Source: Ornithodoros turicata (lineage: Eukaryota > Arthropoda > Arachnida > Ixodida > Argasidae). Taken from it: a DNA stretch of 64,000 nt. Below the pieces are notes generated by a model. It searched no databases and was not told the origin of the DNA. It saw only the letters and a list, made by a program, of their open reading frames with translations. Of the stretch, positions 32,386 to 44,189 are shown in pieces (position 1 is the stretch's first letter; every line of letters starts with the position of its first letter). Location of the stretch: assembly GCF_037126465.1 (NCBI RefSeq), contig NC_088210.1:12174011-12238010 (forward strand). Direction: 5' to 3'. The translations under genes were made by a program, and so were the position numbers.

Positions 32386-32530
32386 GAAGTCACGTATAAA
32401 CCGGAACTGGACAACCGGAAGTCAGGTTAGATCGGAAGTGGACAACCGGAAATTGAATTGGACCTGAAGTGGATACCGGAAGTCAAGTATAGACGGGAAG
32501 TCGATACCCGGAAGTCAAATACAGACAGGA
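32378..32530. repeat. Minisatellite of accggaagt units
   Basis: About five degenerate units of roughly 30 bp, each with 'ccggaagt' and a 'gtatagac'-like partner, lie directly right of the aattaaa array. Confidence 0.8.
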
Positions 32531-32879
32531 AAAGCCTACTCCTTCCATGCCTAGACGGAAAGGTGAACCATGTACCGGGCATGGTCCAGGTGTTTTTCGT
32601 CGGACGCTCTAGGCGCAAGTGTCGACAGTTGCTTGGTTTAGCCGAACGTTCGCCGTAAGAACCACCGGGGTTGATGATGTCCGCTAGCGTGCCAGAGCTG
32701 GTGTGAGGAAGGTGGGTTTCGCGCTTTCCAGGAAGGGTATGCTCGGCAGCCTCGCTCGATCGGCAGGCAGGCTCAATCGTTACAGGTTGTTGTCAGTGAT
32801 CACGGCAGGCGTCACCCCTAGAACCGATCTTGAGTAGTTCAGAGTTGGCGAACGCAGATCCAGTGCGGAGTCTATGGAG

Positions 32880-32995
32880 CATGGTCACAAAAGGAGTACA
32901 CTTTCCGTTGTTCTACAAATGATGGGAGAGAAACGATGATATTCGGGATGACGGTTGGCTAGGAGTGTGCTATATGCGGTGAAGATCTGTTCATA
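32880..32995. mobile_element. Family A right half
   Basis: 'ggtcacaaaaggagtaca' then 'gatattcgggatgacggttggctagg' to 'gcggtgaagatctgtt' follows the right arm of family A. The left arm and right tip are missing. Confidence 0.65.
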
Positions 32996-33205
32996 GACTA
33001 TGAAAGTCGCCCACGCTTCGTGAACGCCACAATCTCCACCTTATTTCATTTTACCCACCAAAACAAACCAATCATCAACAAATCAACCAACCAACAATTC
33101 TTTGTTCATCGATTTGATTTAAAAAAAAAAGAGGAGAAAAAGTTGTTGCGCCTTCCATGAGGTAACATGTGTAATACCCTATCAGTCGGCAAACCTAAGG
33201 CCGTA

Positions 33206-34280
33206 TGACATATATCACAGCGCCCGTCCCTTTGTTGAATACGAAACGTGCAGTCGACGATGTTCTCGAAAAGATGCGGACGGAACACTGTCATTGGTGC
33301 GTTGCGCTGGAATTGTGTTATATACCCCAGACAGACGGCAAACTTAAGGCCGTTAGCGGAACGGCCGTTACTTCACCTGTAGTCCAACCATCATTTCGAA
33401 TGACATCATTCTCTGCCATGATTTGTTGAAAACAGGAGGCGTACGCTTTTTTTTTTTTTCTGGCAATTATGAACTGCATAATTGTCACAAAAAAGGTGTA
33501 AGCCTCCCATTTACAACAAATTAGGGCAGAGAACTTCGTTTTAAATGAAGGTTGGACTACAGATGAAGTAACGGCCGTTCCGCTAACGGCCTTAAGTTTG
33601 CCGTCTGACTAGGGTATAACACAATTCCAGCGCAACGCACCAATGACCAGTGATGGCCACTAACTACTTCTACAGTAGTTTAACTATAACTACTAACTAC
33701 TTCGCGATAGAGTAGTTTAACTAGTAGGTCAACTACTTTTCAGGGGAGATAGTTAAAACTACTTCTTTAACTACTGCAATGTATTTTAACTACATCTCTA
33801 ACTACTTAACGTTGTCCATCAACACCAATCCCTTCTATAGTGCTCTTGGACACCTAAATATGAATCACAAGCACTCATAAAAGTGAAGATGTAGTACACA
33901 TGCACGGCACAATTGCTCTGCACCTCCGTTCTCATCAAACAAGTAGCTCAAGGTAAAAGTCGGAAGCACAATCGTGCCGTAAAGCTTGCGGCAAAATCGG
34001 TAGTAGTTGGCGCCTGCAGTAACCTAACTACTGGAGTTAACTACTCGAAATAGTAGTTTAACTAGTAGTTGCACACTACATTTCTGCAAGCAGTTGATAA
34101 CTACTTTTTAACTACAATCAGGTAGTTTAACTAGTAGTTTAACTACATGTACCCGCTTAACTAGTAGTTAACTACTGGCCATCAATGCCAATGACAGTGT
34201 TCCGTCCGCATCTTTTCGAGAACATCGTCGTTTGCCCGTTTCGTATTCAACAAAGGGACGGGCGCTGTGATATATGTCAT
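33206..34280. mobile_element. Large foldback element with a nested hAT MITE
   Basis: The outer arm 'tgacatatatcacagcgcccg' ... 'ctcgaaaagatgcggacgg' ... 'gcgttgcgctggaattgtg' is mirrored at 33,490-33,639 plus 34,196-34,280. The inner arm holds 'ggccgttagcggaacggcc' and a family A-like core (ttgttgaaaacaggaggcg). A family E copy interrupts the right arm at 33,648-34,187. Without it the palindrome is about 530 bp. Confidence 0.85.
33648..34187. mobile_element. Family E hAT-like MITE, copy 2
   Basis: CAGTGATGGCC to GGCCATCAATG with the exact 8-bp duplication CCAATGAC at 33,640-33,647 and 34,188-34,195. The interior is close to copy 3 at 45.3 kb. Confidence 0.94.
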
Positions 34281-34287
34281 CACTACG

Positions 34288-35097
34288 ACGTTAACCTTGA
34301 AAAGCCAGTGCCATTTTAAGCGTTCCATATATCATCTCACAGGGCTGTTCGCTGCAATTTCCTAGCTCTCAATTACGGGCATGCATAACGTACACGCATG
34401 GACGATACGGCGTTGGTCATCCCCGAGGACGCTATCAGCGAAGTGGCGAGTCAAGTTTTTAAACACTTTATCTGAGCCATACTCATCGTTAGCGTGAATT
34501 CCGCGCTCCAGGCCCTTTGTCGGGCCGTAACGTCGACCATTTATTCCGCGACGGGGGCTTGATAGCTTTCGCGGTTGAGGCGCAGCGAAGAGACGCAGTT
34601 ATGCGTTGGACGGTTCGTGTTTGTCTATTTGTGTGCCATCCTCGACTAGGTTGACTTTCATCGTGAATACCGTGCGTGTTATATTGATCGTCGTTGCGGG
34701 AGTTTTTCAGGGTGTCCCTGACAGACTTTTTGAAGTGACGATTGTGTTATGCGAGGTAACGCCTCCAGAGGGTGCTGCGCATTCCAGCACTAGACTAGAC
34801 AGACAGCCGCTTCAGGTCGTTGTTTTCGCCGTAACGCTGAGGCGAAGAAAAAAAGAAAAAAAAGAAGGAAGAGTAAAATCGAGACATAAGGAATGATCTA
34901 GACGCTCAAAGGAAAAGTAAAAAAAAAAAAAAAAAAACACGCCGTACCAGGATCAGAACAAACCGTTATTCACAGGAACATAACGGAGCTACGGCACAAA
35001 CGAAGACAAACACAAGAAAGACGACACACCGCTCCACTATCATCTGGTTTATTGCACAAGACACATAAGCGCTGAACAATCCCGAAAAAAAAAAAAC
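34288..35097. other. No gene supported; possible retroelement end
   Basis: Near 34,985-35,060, 'ggagctacggcacaaacgaag' and 'caagaaagacgacacacc' look like a retroelement end read in reverse, followed by A-runs. Evidence is weak. An 18-base A run lies at about 34,920. Confidence 0.3.
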
Positions 35098-35111
35098 ATG
35101 AAAGAAAATAA

Positions 35112-35846
35112 TCACAGACGGCGCATTCTCCTTCCCAGATGTGTAACCTCTTCTTTAGCGATAGACACCGACGGCTCGCTAACGCAGTTATCTGTTCCGG
35201 GTTTTCTTGTCGAGAAGGCTTCGTATACCTCTATTTCAATCTTCGTTTTAAAAAGGCCTCTCGTGCTGGTCCTCGCGAATTCTGGTATATACCAGACTAT
35301 GCGGGAAACGCAACTTCCACACACCAGGCCTGGCATAGTGACGGACCATCCTGTTCCCCGAAGGTTCTTCCAGCCCCCCACAGCTCTCGCAAAATCTGTA
35401 TCAAAATGCGTGTTACTCCGCACGAAGCAATCCGTGCCTCTCCATTGGTCGGACGCCACAAGCGTGTCCGGATTGGTTGCCAGAATTTGAAAGCGGCACT
35501 TCGCGCTTCCTCGCCTGCGTGCTGCGTTCTCCTTCGGCGGTTTCATTTGAAATCTGAACGGTGGGCGCCCCGTTGGCAGTGTCTTTCGTTGGGAGGCAAG
35601 TGCGTTCGCCGATCGCCGTTTTATCCGTGTATTATGGTGCCTTCGATCGTGTTGTACTGTTTCTCGCCACAAGCATCGGTCTACGAAGAGCCAATCGGAT
35701 TTCAAACTGAAGTGTTGTCGTGAATTCTGGCTCGATGAATATGTTCGAGCGCCGTCAGATCTGCATAGCGGTGACAAGAAAATCCGATTCATGAAGCAGC
35801 ATTTTATGTTTGACGTGTAGCAGGCAAGGACATGGTGATCAAGCAA
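35112..35846 (-). other. Long uncharacterised ORF, both strands open
   Basis: A 244-codon minus-strand frame is open over 735 bp, and a 194-codon plus-strand frame (35,139-35,723) overlaps it. I recognise no domain in either. On the minus strand two CCAAT boxes lie about 25-30 bp apart (complements attggtcgg near 35,443 and attggttgc near 35,473), and the zone is GC-rich, so it may be a promoter or 5' exon region rather than a single coding exon. An AATAAA lies at about 36,011 on the plus strand. Confidence 0.2.
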
Positions 35847-37844
35847 ATGTGCGCAAGTATGTGACAGTTGTTCGTTGCTGGGAATAAGCTGTGTCGATAT
35901 GCGTATTTTGCAAGTTAGAACTTTGTTCCAGTGTGCTAGGAAGCGCTACGCAATGGACTCAGTACGCTCAGTGCATGTATATGTGTCAACCTGCCGATTG
36001 TGTCAGTATAAATAAATTTGTTCATTACGACACTTTTCACAGCTGTTTGTGAATCACGGAATAACTTTACGACGTGCATGAAAGCTAGTAGACTTAGAGG
36101 TGAGGGGTAGCCGGTACAAGCCAGTATGGAAAGCAACAGCCAGAACCGGTCGGGCTGCGAGCCGGACGGAAAGACTTCTGATTGGAGGATTGAGGAAGCA
36201 ATCGCTGCACTCTCATTGGTCGTGTGCCCAGTGTTGTGTGAATTTAGCTATACTATGGGCTCTATGGGGAGTTGTGGAGGGCTGGTTCTTCTGCAGAACG
36301 AACTACCAAAACTCGCAACCTCGTCCGTTTCCTCCAAAGAACGGCCCTAGCGCAAAGACCCCCTCTAGTGCACCTCTCATCCACAGTGCACGTCCGTCTC
36401 ACCAGTATCGTTCAACCTGCCTATACCTCACCTTGAACCCTTCACCTCTCTTCTTCCCCCTTTTTTTTTCTTTGTTTGCTATAGTCGTGACGGTGCCCAC
36501 TTGAGTGCGGCCAGCAACGGCAAGCTATTTCGACCCCCCCCCCCCCCTCTGTGTTTATACTAGAGTGTACGCAGCCATGGTCCCCTACATGAGCACTCAA
36601 AGTGCCACAAACCACTCCCTTCAGATTGTTACTATGCTCTCTTAAGCGTTCATTTACACATCTTTTTGATTGTCCAACATATACCTTTTCGCATGATAAA
36701 GAATTTCATAAACGACAGAGAGGAAACTGTTATTGTTTTGAAGCGAATATCGTTCCCTATGCTAATTTGCTTTTGGAGACGTACAGCTTTTTGTGGCTAC
36801 TCGGATGCATGTTAATTTCGACGTTGTGTGTGTGTGTGTGGGGGGGGGGGTAATGGCAGGATCGGCTCACTGTTGTTGGCTACACACAAATCACCATAAA
36901 AAACTCACCATAGAAATCACAATAGAAACGGTATCGCGTTGCGCGAAAACTCCGCAAAAGTTGTTTTGAGACATTCACATCACAACAGGTTCGACAACAT
37001 ATGGAAACATTAAGCAGCTCTACATGCATGCATGCTGTCGTGCACTGTTTCCGTCTCAGTCTCACCAACATGATCAACGATCAACCCACACACGATGAAA
37101 AGCCGTCTGTGCTCGAAATATATATGTGTGTGTTTGTTGGAAGAAGGTGACGAAGAAAAAGATGAAGTATCAGAAACTCTCGTAGCACTCTTCCCTTACC
37201 ACTCCCCTACTCTCTCTCTATCTCTCTCTCCCTCAACATTTCCTTCTTCGCTGAACCTTTAATGCGGCTCTACTTCTGGCGAACGGATTCTTAACCGAAC
37301 TCATCCTCTGCTGAACGTGATGGAAACTAACTGTTCTGACATCCTGCGCGTTCAGTCCACCATATACTCTGGCTCACCATTTTGACGCGGCCGTCAACAG
37401 CGCCCATTATCCCCTCATGGACACACGACTCTGCTTTCCTTGCTTCCCGAGTCGGTGTATGAGCAAATAGCCCACCCTTCAATCACCATTTTCTTAAGCA
37501 CCATCCATAACACCATTCAGCTATCGCAGCACCCGTGATTGCAGAGACCGGAAGGATATCCCTTTACCGGAGGTATCAGAAGTAACCATAAATGATTATG
37601 TCCCTAAAATGGCTGTCTGTTGCCTTCCGTCGTCCCATAAATGAGGACCGAGTAGGGAACGACTTGCTCTTCGACTGGAAGAAGTGCTGCGAAGGCATTT
37701 ACCCTTCTTCAGCAATGTTTACACGTGCTAAAACCGCACAGTCATCTCGATAAACAACCACAGCGAATACATACGGAATAGCGACGAATAACGAAATTTG
37801 CCATTTAATTTGCGACTTACTTTCTTTTTGTTTTTCGTTTTTAT
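35847..37844. other. No gene supported
   Basis: A plus-strand ORF at 36,126-36,350 (MESNSQNRSGCEPDGK...) has a protein-like start after inverted CCAAT words but no known domain. Low-complexity runs: C run near 36,535, (GT)n plus G run at 36,825-36,851, CT-rich 37,200-37,230. Confidence 0.35.
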
Positions 37845-37995
37845 GCGGTGCTAGCGCCGCGAAGCAACTGTAGCTATGAGCGGTGTATAGATGTCGACAG
37901 ATGGAGAAGACAGCAGGAAGGAGTGAGGGACATGGGGCGTTAGAACGCGTCCTGGTACGACTTCAAGGGGAAAGCCCAGGGAAAACCTTAAAAAA
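37845..37995 (-). mobile_element. tRNA-derived SINE fragment, reverse
   Basis: 'gcgccgcgaagcaactg', 'gacagatggagaagacagcaggaagg' and 'gacttcaaggggaaa' are the complement of the SINE body and tail. The tRNA-like head is absent. Confidence 0.75.
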
Positions 37996-38397
37996 AACGA
38001 AAAAAGCATTGCAGAATCTCTCCCTCTCTCAAACGCCCGCAAAAATTCCAGAGGAATGTCCATTATCTGCGCGACACATCAAAAGACGTTTGCGCGACTT
38101 TACTCTTGCCGCGATGAGATGACATCTTTATATGATGCCCGTTGGTCCCTACTATCTTATCACCATCGTTTGCGATTACACCTTTCTTCCGGACCATATT
38201 TCGGAAGGTGGAAATGTGCTGGAGACGGAGTAAAGGACCTCTTTTTTTTTTTTTCACAATGGCCTATGTGCGCATGCGCATGACCTTGAGGCGCCGGAGA
38301 GGATTATCTCCGTCTTCACTAGATGGCGCAGTACGGGGACGACAGTAGTGGGGACCAGTGGGGAGACTGCACGAATGGCGCGACCTTGTCGACCCCA

Positions 38398-38786
38398 CAC
38401 TGTAAACTGAAAAACACCCTTATGGGTGTAAATCGCTTGTCCTATAATTGACTCCTCTTTTTACACCGTATGGTCTCGAACACCCTTTTTAGAGGGTGTA
38501 TCCCGTGTAAAACGCCCTTTGAAAGGGTGCTTTTCCTTGAAAATGCCGTCTTTTGCACCCTTTATACACCTTTTTAGGAGGGTGTTTAACGATCTTACAC
38601 CCTCCTAAAAGGGTGTTTAAAGGGTGCAAAAGATGGCATTTTCAAAGAAAAGCGCCCTTTCCAGGGGTGATTTACACGGAATACACCCTCTAAAAAGGGT
38701 GTTCCAGACCATGTACGGTGTAAAAAGAGGTGTCAGTTATAGGACAAGCCATTTACACCCATAAGGGTGTTTTCCAGTTTACAGTG
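38398..38786. mobile_element. Family G foldback MITE, copy 1
   Basis: CACTGTAAACTGAAAAACACCC to its mirror ending TTTACAGTG, with CA on both sides. Arms of about 190 bp pair throughout, built from cacccttt/aaagggtg words. Little unique loop remains. Confidence 0.9.
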
Positions 38787-39670
38787 CACCCCGGACAGGT
38801 CTTGATCCTTTGTGCTATCCACGTAGGTTTGCTTTGACACACGCCGAGCATGGTTCGTTGGAGAGCCGCTGTAGGTACGACGTAAAGAAAGTCAATTATT
38901 TTTCGTTTCATACATTATTCATACATTTTTCGTTTCATACATAGGAACGGTGAGGCGAAATCGTTTAGTGTGCTCTTGGGAAAAAAAAATTCTCAAGTAT
39001 ATTAAAAAGCACCCTTCTCATTTTTTACTTGTTTTTCACGCATATGAAGGCTTGTTTTCTGAAATAACACAAATTTTAATACTGTGCTCTGACGTCTTCG
39101 TTGGATATTTTCCGCTTTAACGTACGCTATTTCGCTAAACACGCTTAGCTATACTCTTCCCTCAAGATTCTGCCCGGGAAACGCAGTACAGCTCGGTTGG
39201 GCGGGAGAGATAGAGAGAATTCATCGTTTTGACGAGGCGCAAGCTCTCACATATGCTTTTCACTCCGCAAGTGTCAATCATTTCCGCGGTAGATCCAACA
39301 TCCGGGAGATTTTATAACAGAAACGCGGGAGAAAAGAGAAAAGTGAGAGAGAAAATTTCGCGCCCATCGCCCGACGTCCAAAATGAGCCTGCTCGGTGGG
39401 CGTCAATTTCCGCGCTGCCCGGCTGGGTAAACATTTCATTTCAACGCTCTGCTCTTCTAATGACTCTTGTGACGCAATGTATTTTTCATGGACGAGATGC
39501 TTGCTATGCGATGAAAGTTAGATCGAATGAAGCGGGCGGCCACGGGTCTGAATGCCCTCCAGCTGATCGGTTAGTGTGCAGAGTTCACGGGTCGCGTGTT
39601 GTCCCGGTCACCAAATGTTGAGGAGATGATGTCCCTCTACAAGTTCCACCGAGTTCCACGGGCACCGTCC

Positions 39671-40303
39671 TACACTGTTGAAACAGAACTTCACCATATA
39701 GCACGCTCATACACTGTAAACTGAAAAACACCCTTAAGGGTGTAAATGGCTCGTCCTATAACTAACACCTCTTTTTACACCGTATGGTCTGGAGCACCCT
39801 TTTTTGAGGGTGTATTCCGTGTAAAACACCCTTTGAAAGGGTGCTTTTCCTTGAAAATGCCGTTTTTGCACCCTTTATACACCCTTTTAGGAGGCCGTTT
39901 AATAGTTTTACACACTCCTAAAAGGGTGTTTAAAGGGTGCAAAAGAAGGCATTTTCAAGGAAAAGCACCCTTTCAAAGGGTGTTGTTACACAGAATACAC
40001 CCTCTAAAAAAGGGTATTCGAGACCATAAGGTGTAAAAAGAGGTGTCAGTTATAGGACGAGCCATTTACACCCATAAGGGTGTTTTCCAGTTTTCAGTGT
40101 AGCCAACCATCACTCCGAAATGTATCATTCTTTGTATTGATTTGTTGAAAATGGAAGGAGGCGCCTATTTGGAACACATTATGCATGTCCAGGATAGGCG
40201 CATCCCCCCTGTTTTGAGCAAATCAGGACACAGAATGATATCATTCGGAAGGAGGGTTGGCTAGGAGCGTGCTATGTGGTGAAGTTCTGTTTTTTACAAT
40301 GTA
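39671..40303. mobile_element. Family A relative carrying a family G copy
   Basis: The left end TACACTGTTGAAACAG and right end TTTTTTACAATGTA enclose a foldback with 'gaaggaggcgcctattt' stems. The family G element at 39,712-40,099 interrupts the left arm inside 'gcacgctc-ta-gccaacc'. Confidence 0.85.
39712..40099. mobile_element. Family G foldback MITE, copy 2
   Basis: CACTGTAAACTG to CAGTTTTCAGTG with TA duplicated (39,710-39,711 and 40,100-40,101). Nearly identical in length and layout to copy 1. Confidence 0.93.
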
Positions 40304-40496
40304 GTGTGAGGCCGCGCACATCTGCCCGCTGGGACATTCCATCATCGCCGGTCAAGACTCACGTAAAGGAACACCACCTCCTCAACATATGAACTCAACA
40401 ATTGTTAATAACGTACATATTAGCTAAAAACCACGGGCAAAAAAGGCGACTACTTCGACGCCACCGCTGCCGGCGGCACGACAGAGAAACTGGCTA

Positions 40497-40742
40497 TGAC
40501 GTCAAAAGCAGGCGACCGTTGCCACTGGTGCTTGCAGTGCTTGCTGTGCAACCTTGGAGTGAGCGAAGGGTGTAAGTGACGTCAGTCCCCTTACAGTGGG
40601 TGTGTCGGTGAGCGCTCGACGCTTTTTCTTGCGCGTGAATTTCGCCCGCGTTGAATGCAAGATGGCAAAAATGGGATATATATGAGATAACAGGCCTCCT
40701 TGCGGGCCGTTCTCCGCTGAGAACTCAGATATTTTGGGAATG
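40497..40742 (+). promoter_or_regulatory. Candidate promoter: two CREs, TATA, ATG
   Basis: TGACGTCA occurs at 40,497-40,504 and 40,577-40,584. A CAAGATGGC word lies near 40,660, TATATAT at 40,677-40,683 and an ATG at 40,740 opening MSSWLKEEAQDESSRYFKQ. The spacing (TATA about 60 bp before the ATG) is plausible for a short 5' leader. The downstream ORF soon turns into pyrimidine-rich sequence and matches nothing I know, so the first exon, if real, would end early. Confidence 0.28.
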
Positions 40743-42427
40743 TCTTCGTGGTTAAAGGAAGAGGCTCAGGACGAGAGCAGCCGATATTTTAAACAGAGAT
40801 CGTCTTTCGAAATTATTCTTCTACTCATCTACTCTCATCCTTTCTGTTTTCTACTTACTTTCTTTGCTTCTATGCTCTCAGCTTCTTCTACTGTTGGTCT
40901 TCTTCCGAGGAAGAACAATCTCAATTCGAAACATCGGCGGCACCCCCTTCTTGACGCCTTCCATAACCATCTGCAACTTGTCTTTCACAGATGCGCCGTT
41001 CCTGGTACCATGGTCAAGTCCATGCACATAAGTAGGACCCGGATTCTTAGGCATTTGCCTAGAAATACCGATAAGCACCTAAATGCGACATTTTCTGGGT
41101 TGCCTGCCTTTTTATCGACTCTGTTGAATTGTAGTCTCTTTTTAAATATTTTTAGAGGTGTAAGTGCGAGTGTGCCTTTTAGGCTCGTGCTGAATTTCTG
41201 CGTGTTTGTGCCTTTCGTTCCTTTTTTGCGTTTCGTTTCCTGCAGTACCCTGGTTTGCTAGAACCGGTTCATGTACATCTGATCAAAAGATGTGACCCCT
41301 TTCAAGATCTTCCAAGGAGGAGAACTAAAAGCTGCCTCAGCATTCGTGTACCAGACCTCAAAGCTTGTATGGTATACCGTATAGCCTTTAAACGACCGAG
41401 TTTTCCTTGATGGAGCATTCTGAAACACCAACAACGCCAAAAATCGCACCCGATTAACGTGCCCTTTTTTTATTTTATTTTATAGCCTATTTTGGTGTTT
41501 TTGAGGGCCTAAGTGCCAGCCTAATTCCATAGTTTTTAGTGCTTAAATTTCCGGGCTCTGTATACATAAGTCTGTAATTCAGGTTATCTCAACAAAAGAG
41601 AGAACACAAGTCCCGCTTTGTGCTCGGGGATTGCTGTTTCGCGTGACACGTGACACAGCCCACATAATGCTTCCTGGCATCTTGATGCATGTGTTGTAGC
41701 CTTGAGGAAGTGGCCGAAGCAAAAAACCCGTTCCGTTATATTTCTTCCCGGAAGATCGATGACCTGCTGCTTCTCGGCCGCAGGCCCCCCCCCCCCCCCC
41801 CCTCGTCGATAACCGACCGCCGAAAAGATGGTCTACCTCCCGCAGCTGCGTCTCATCTTTCCCTTTCGGAGCACGTTTCAGAAATCTCTGAACAAGTCCG
41901 CGAGGAGAGTGCCATTACATCATCTGCCGTTCCTACTACGTTTTAGGAATAGGGATGATGGGACTGAAGAAACACAGTCGGCGTTCTCCACCTGATGCAT
42001 TGTGATTGCACGGCAATCGGTACTTGTCACGGCGTGGTCAATATCCGTCATGCGAACAAAGTTGGGCGCGCAAAGGAAAGTCTGGAAAGATGAGGTGAGG
42101 TAGATAAGATGAAATGATATTGACTTAAAAAGGAAAAGGACTCCACCGGATCACGTGATTCTGATCAATCATTGCCCCGAATGCACTCTAAAAAACTTAG
42201 GCGAGGGGGGGAGGGCAGAATCGGCCCGCCGTTATTGGCCACACAGAAGTGGGCGTCGTCACGACTATAGCATAAAAAGAAAAAAAGGCGGATGGAGGAT
42301 AAAGGGTGGAGATGCGTAGAGGGTGCGTGAGTTCGTGGGGAAGTGCAAAGTGTTAGAGGTGTCGGTGAGCAAGACCCGCCTCCTGCAGAAAGAGAACAAG
42401 GTTTCTTGCATTGGCGGAACGTTCGGC
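40743..42427. other. No gene supported
   Basis: A 175-residue ORF continues to 41,261 but is rich in F, L and S from pyrimidine tracts. A C run lies at about 41,786-41,802. Minus ORFs at 40,878-41,078 and 41,258-41,449 are unrecognised. Confidence 0.4.
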
Positions 42428-42556
42428 ACTAAAAAGCAGAACTTCACCACATAACGCGCTCTAAGCCAACCACCAATCGCGAATGACATTGTTCCGCCCC
42501 GTAGTTGGTTAAAAACGGAAGACGTACGCCTTTTTTGAACGCTTATGGGGCTATGT
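42428..42556. mobile_element. Family A left half
   Basis: 'ctaaaaagcagaacttcacc' to 'gacgtacgccttttttgaacgcttatgg' follows the left arm. A family H element is inserted directly after it, and the right arm is not found beyond. Confidence 0.65.
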
Positions 42557-42559
42557 AAT

Positions 42560-42914
42560 CCATGTATTCACACGAGCGACATCATCACGGAATATTCTAG
42601 TGGAAGAAAAAGCGCAAACACTGCTGACAGAGCCGATGTTCCGTCCCCTGTTATGTTGAGCATTCACACGGTGCGGAATATCGGCAGTGGCGTACTGCGC
42701 ATTTAGCAGACGACACTTAGCAGACGACACCGTCAGTGTGTTTTCCTGTCGTCTGCTACAGAATATCTTGTAGCTGTGTAGCAGGATACTCCCCACGGTT
42801 AGTAGTGTATGTGAAGACACGACGTTGAGCGCTTACGCTCACGTGACAGCAGAAAGCTATGACGCTTTTCGCATCTTCCGCTTCCGGGGGAATGTCGCTC
42901 GTGTGAATACACGA
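42560..42914. mobile_element. Family H MITE, copy 2
   Basis: 'catgtattcacacgagcgacat' to its mirror ending 'gaatacacga', with TAA nearby on both sides. It is colinear with copy 1 at 24.25 kb, including the doubled 'agcagacgacac' and its mirror. Confidence 0.8.
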
Positions 42915-43247
42915 TAAGCGTCCCAAGAAAAAATTCACAGGACGGTTACGGTTGTGTAACGCGAATTTCAGCGACAGCTGTCGTGGGTGAATGTTGACAT
43001 GCGCTTTTGTTGCTGATGTGTGCAGCACTACTTTCGAGTGACGAACACTGCCTTGTGATCCGTGAGGCGAGTGGCGATGTGGTCGATATTCTTGACGACG
43101 GTTTTGGAGGACCAAATCAATGCAGGTCTTTCTCGAGATCTCGAGAAAAAGTAACAGCGTCTGTCCCCACCCCGCTTATCTGACAGATATGCGCCCTTTC
43201 TCTGTTATGATCGCACGGATGAAACGCAGTTAATCACATAGTACCTT

Positions 43248-43400
43248 CCCAAGCAGCACAATGTACTGAAAGTCGAGTGCAATAGGGGTGGACGGGTAGG
43301 TGGAAGGCCTTGAACAGACTCGTCAAACTAAAGAACATTGATAAGACACATACTGTCTACCGCTATTGCACTCGACTTTCAGTGCATTGTGCCGCTTGGG
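43248..43400. mobile_element. Family M palindromic MITE, copy 1
   Basis: CCCAAGCAGCACAATGTACTG arms mirror GTGCCGCTTGGG; TT flanks both sides. The asymmetric centre (gtaggtggaagg...) is in opposite orientation to copy 2. Confidence 0.85.
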
Positions 43401-43438
43401 TTGATACCACATGCTTTTCATTTTGTCTTCAGCACTCC

Positions 43439-44002
43439 CCATTGCGAAGTGAGCTCAGGAACACGTAATTCATTGGTGGATAAGGGAGTGGGAAAACGTC
43501 CTTTTGCGCTTCACCGAGTCCAGCCGCTACAAAAATATATAAACCGAAGTCAATTAATTACTGCAACAAATGACCCGCTTCGGGGGCAGTTTTTTCTTTA
43601 CAAGGTGTCCACCGAAGGTCCCAAAAGGGTTAGTACCCCAAGCAGCACAATGTACTGAAAGTCGAGTGCAATAGGGGTGGACGGTATGTGTCTTATCAGT
43701 GTTCCTTAGTTTCAAGAGTCTGTTCAAGGTCTTCCACCTACCCGTCCACCCCTACGGCACTTGACTTTCAGTACATTGTGCTGCTTGGGACTCATTTTAA
43801 TGCCGACGGCGCCCTGCTTTAGAAGTCATGTTTTTCAGGAAGCTCATTTGAATTTTTATTTAAAAAATGAGCCCCTCGCACTCATTCACACGTTGCGCGG
43901 TTTGTAGGTGGTATCGGAAAGATACCTGTAAAAAAGAAAGTTCTTCGTTTGGTGCACCCGTTCGCGAATTATTTAGCCCGGGGATTTAACTGAGACACCC
44001 TG
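43439..44002. mobile_element. Family L copy with nested family M
   Basis: 'attaattactgcaacaaatgacccgc' through 'gggatttaactgagacaccctg' matches the L copies at 16.3 and 51.4 kb, with a further match upstream (attcattggtggataaggg, reversed in the 51.2 kb copy). The right end is followed by TA; the left terminus is not found. Confidence 0.7.
43637..43789. mobile_element. Family M palindromic MITE, copy 2
   Basis: CCCAAGCAGCAC to GTGCTGCTTGGG with AC on both sides, cutting the family L sequence between 'ttagtac' and 'tcattttaatg'. Confidence 0.88.
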
Positions 44003-44189
44003 TATATGAACACAGGACAGATTGAAACATATACTACCGTGCCGTCTATCGCAGCTGTGCATATCATTTTCATTTTCCACTTCAATCTCACTTCATGTTT
44101 ATTTTGATGTTTGACTGATCAACACCACATTTTCATATTAAAATGGCCCTAACAGACAGAAAAGTTATTTACTGATATGCCACACTTTT

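Noticed and set aside
40734..41261. 175-residue ORF as a membrane protein
   Set aside because: Beyond the first 25 or so residues it is driven by pyrimidine-rich DNA giving L, F and S. Only the promoter-like region upstream is kept as a finding.
42551..42820. Conserved peptide around 'TVSSAKCRLLNAQYA' at 24.3, 30.5, 42.6 and 62.2 kb
   Set aside because: It is the translation of family H MITEs, which have inverted termini and TAA flanks.
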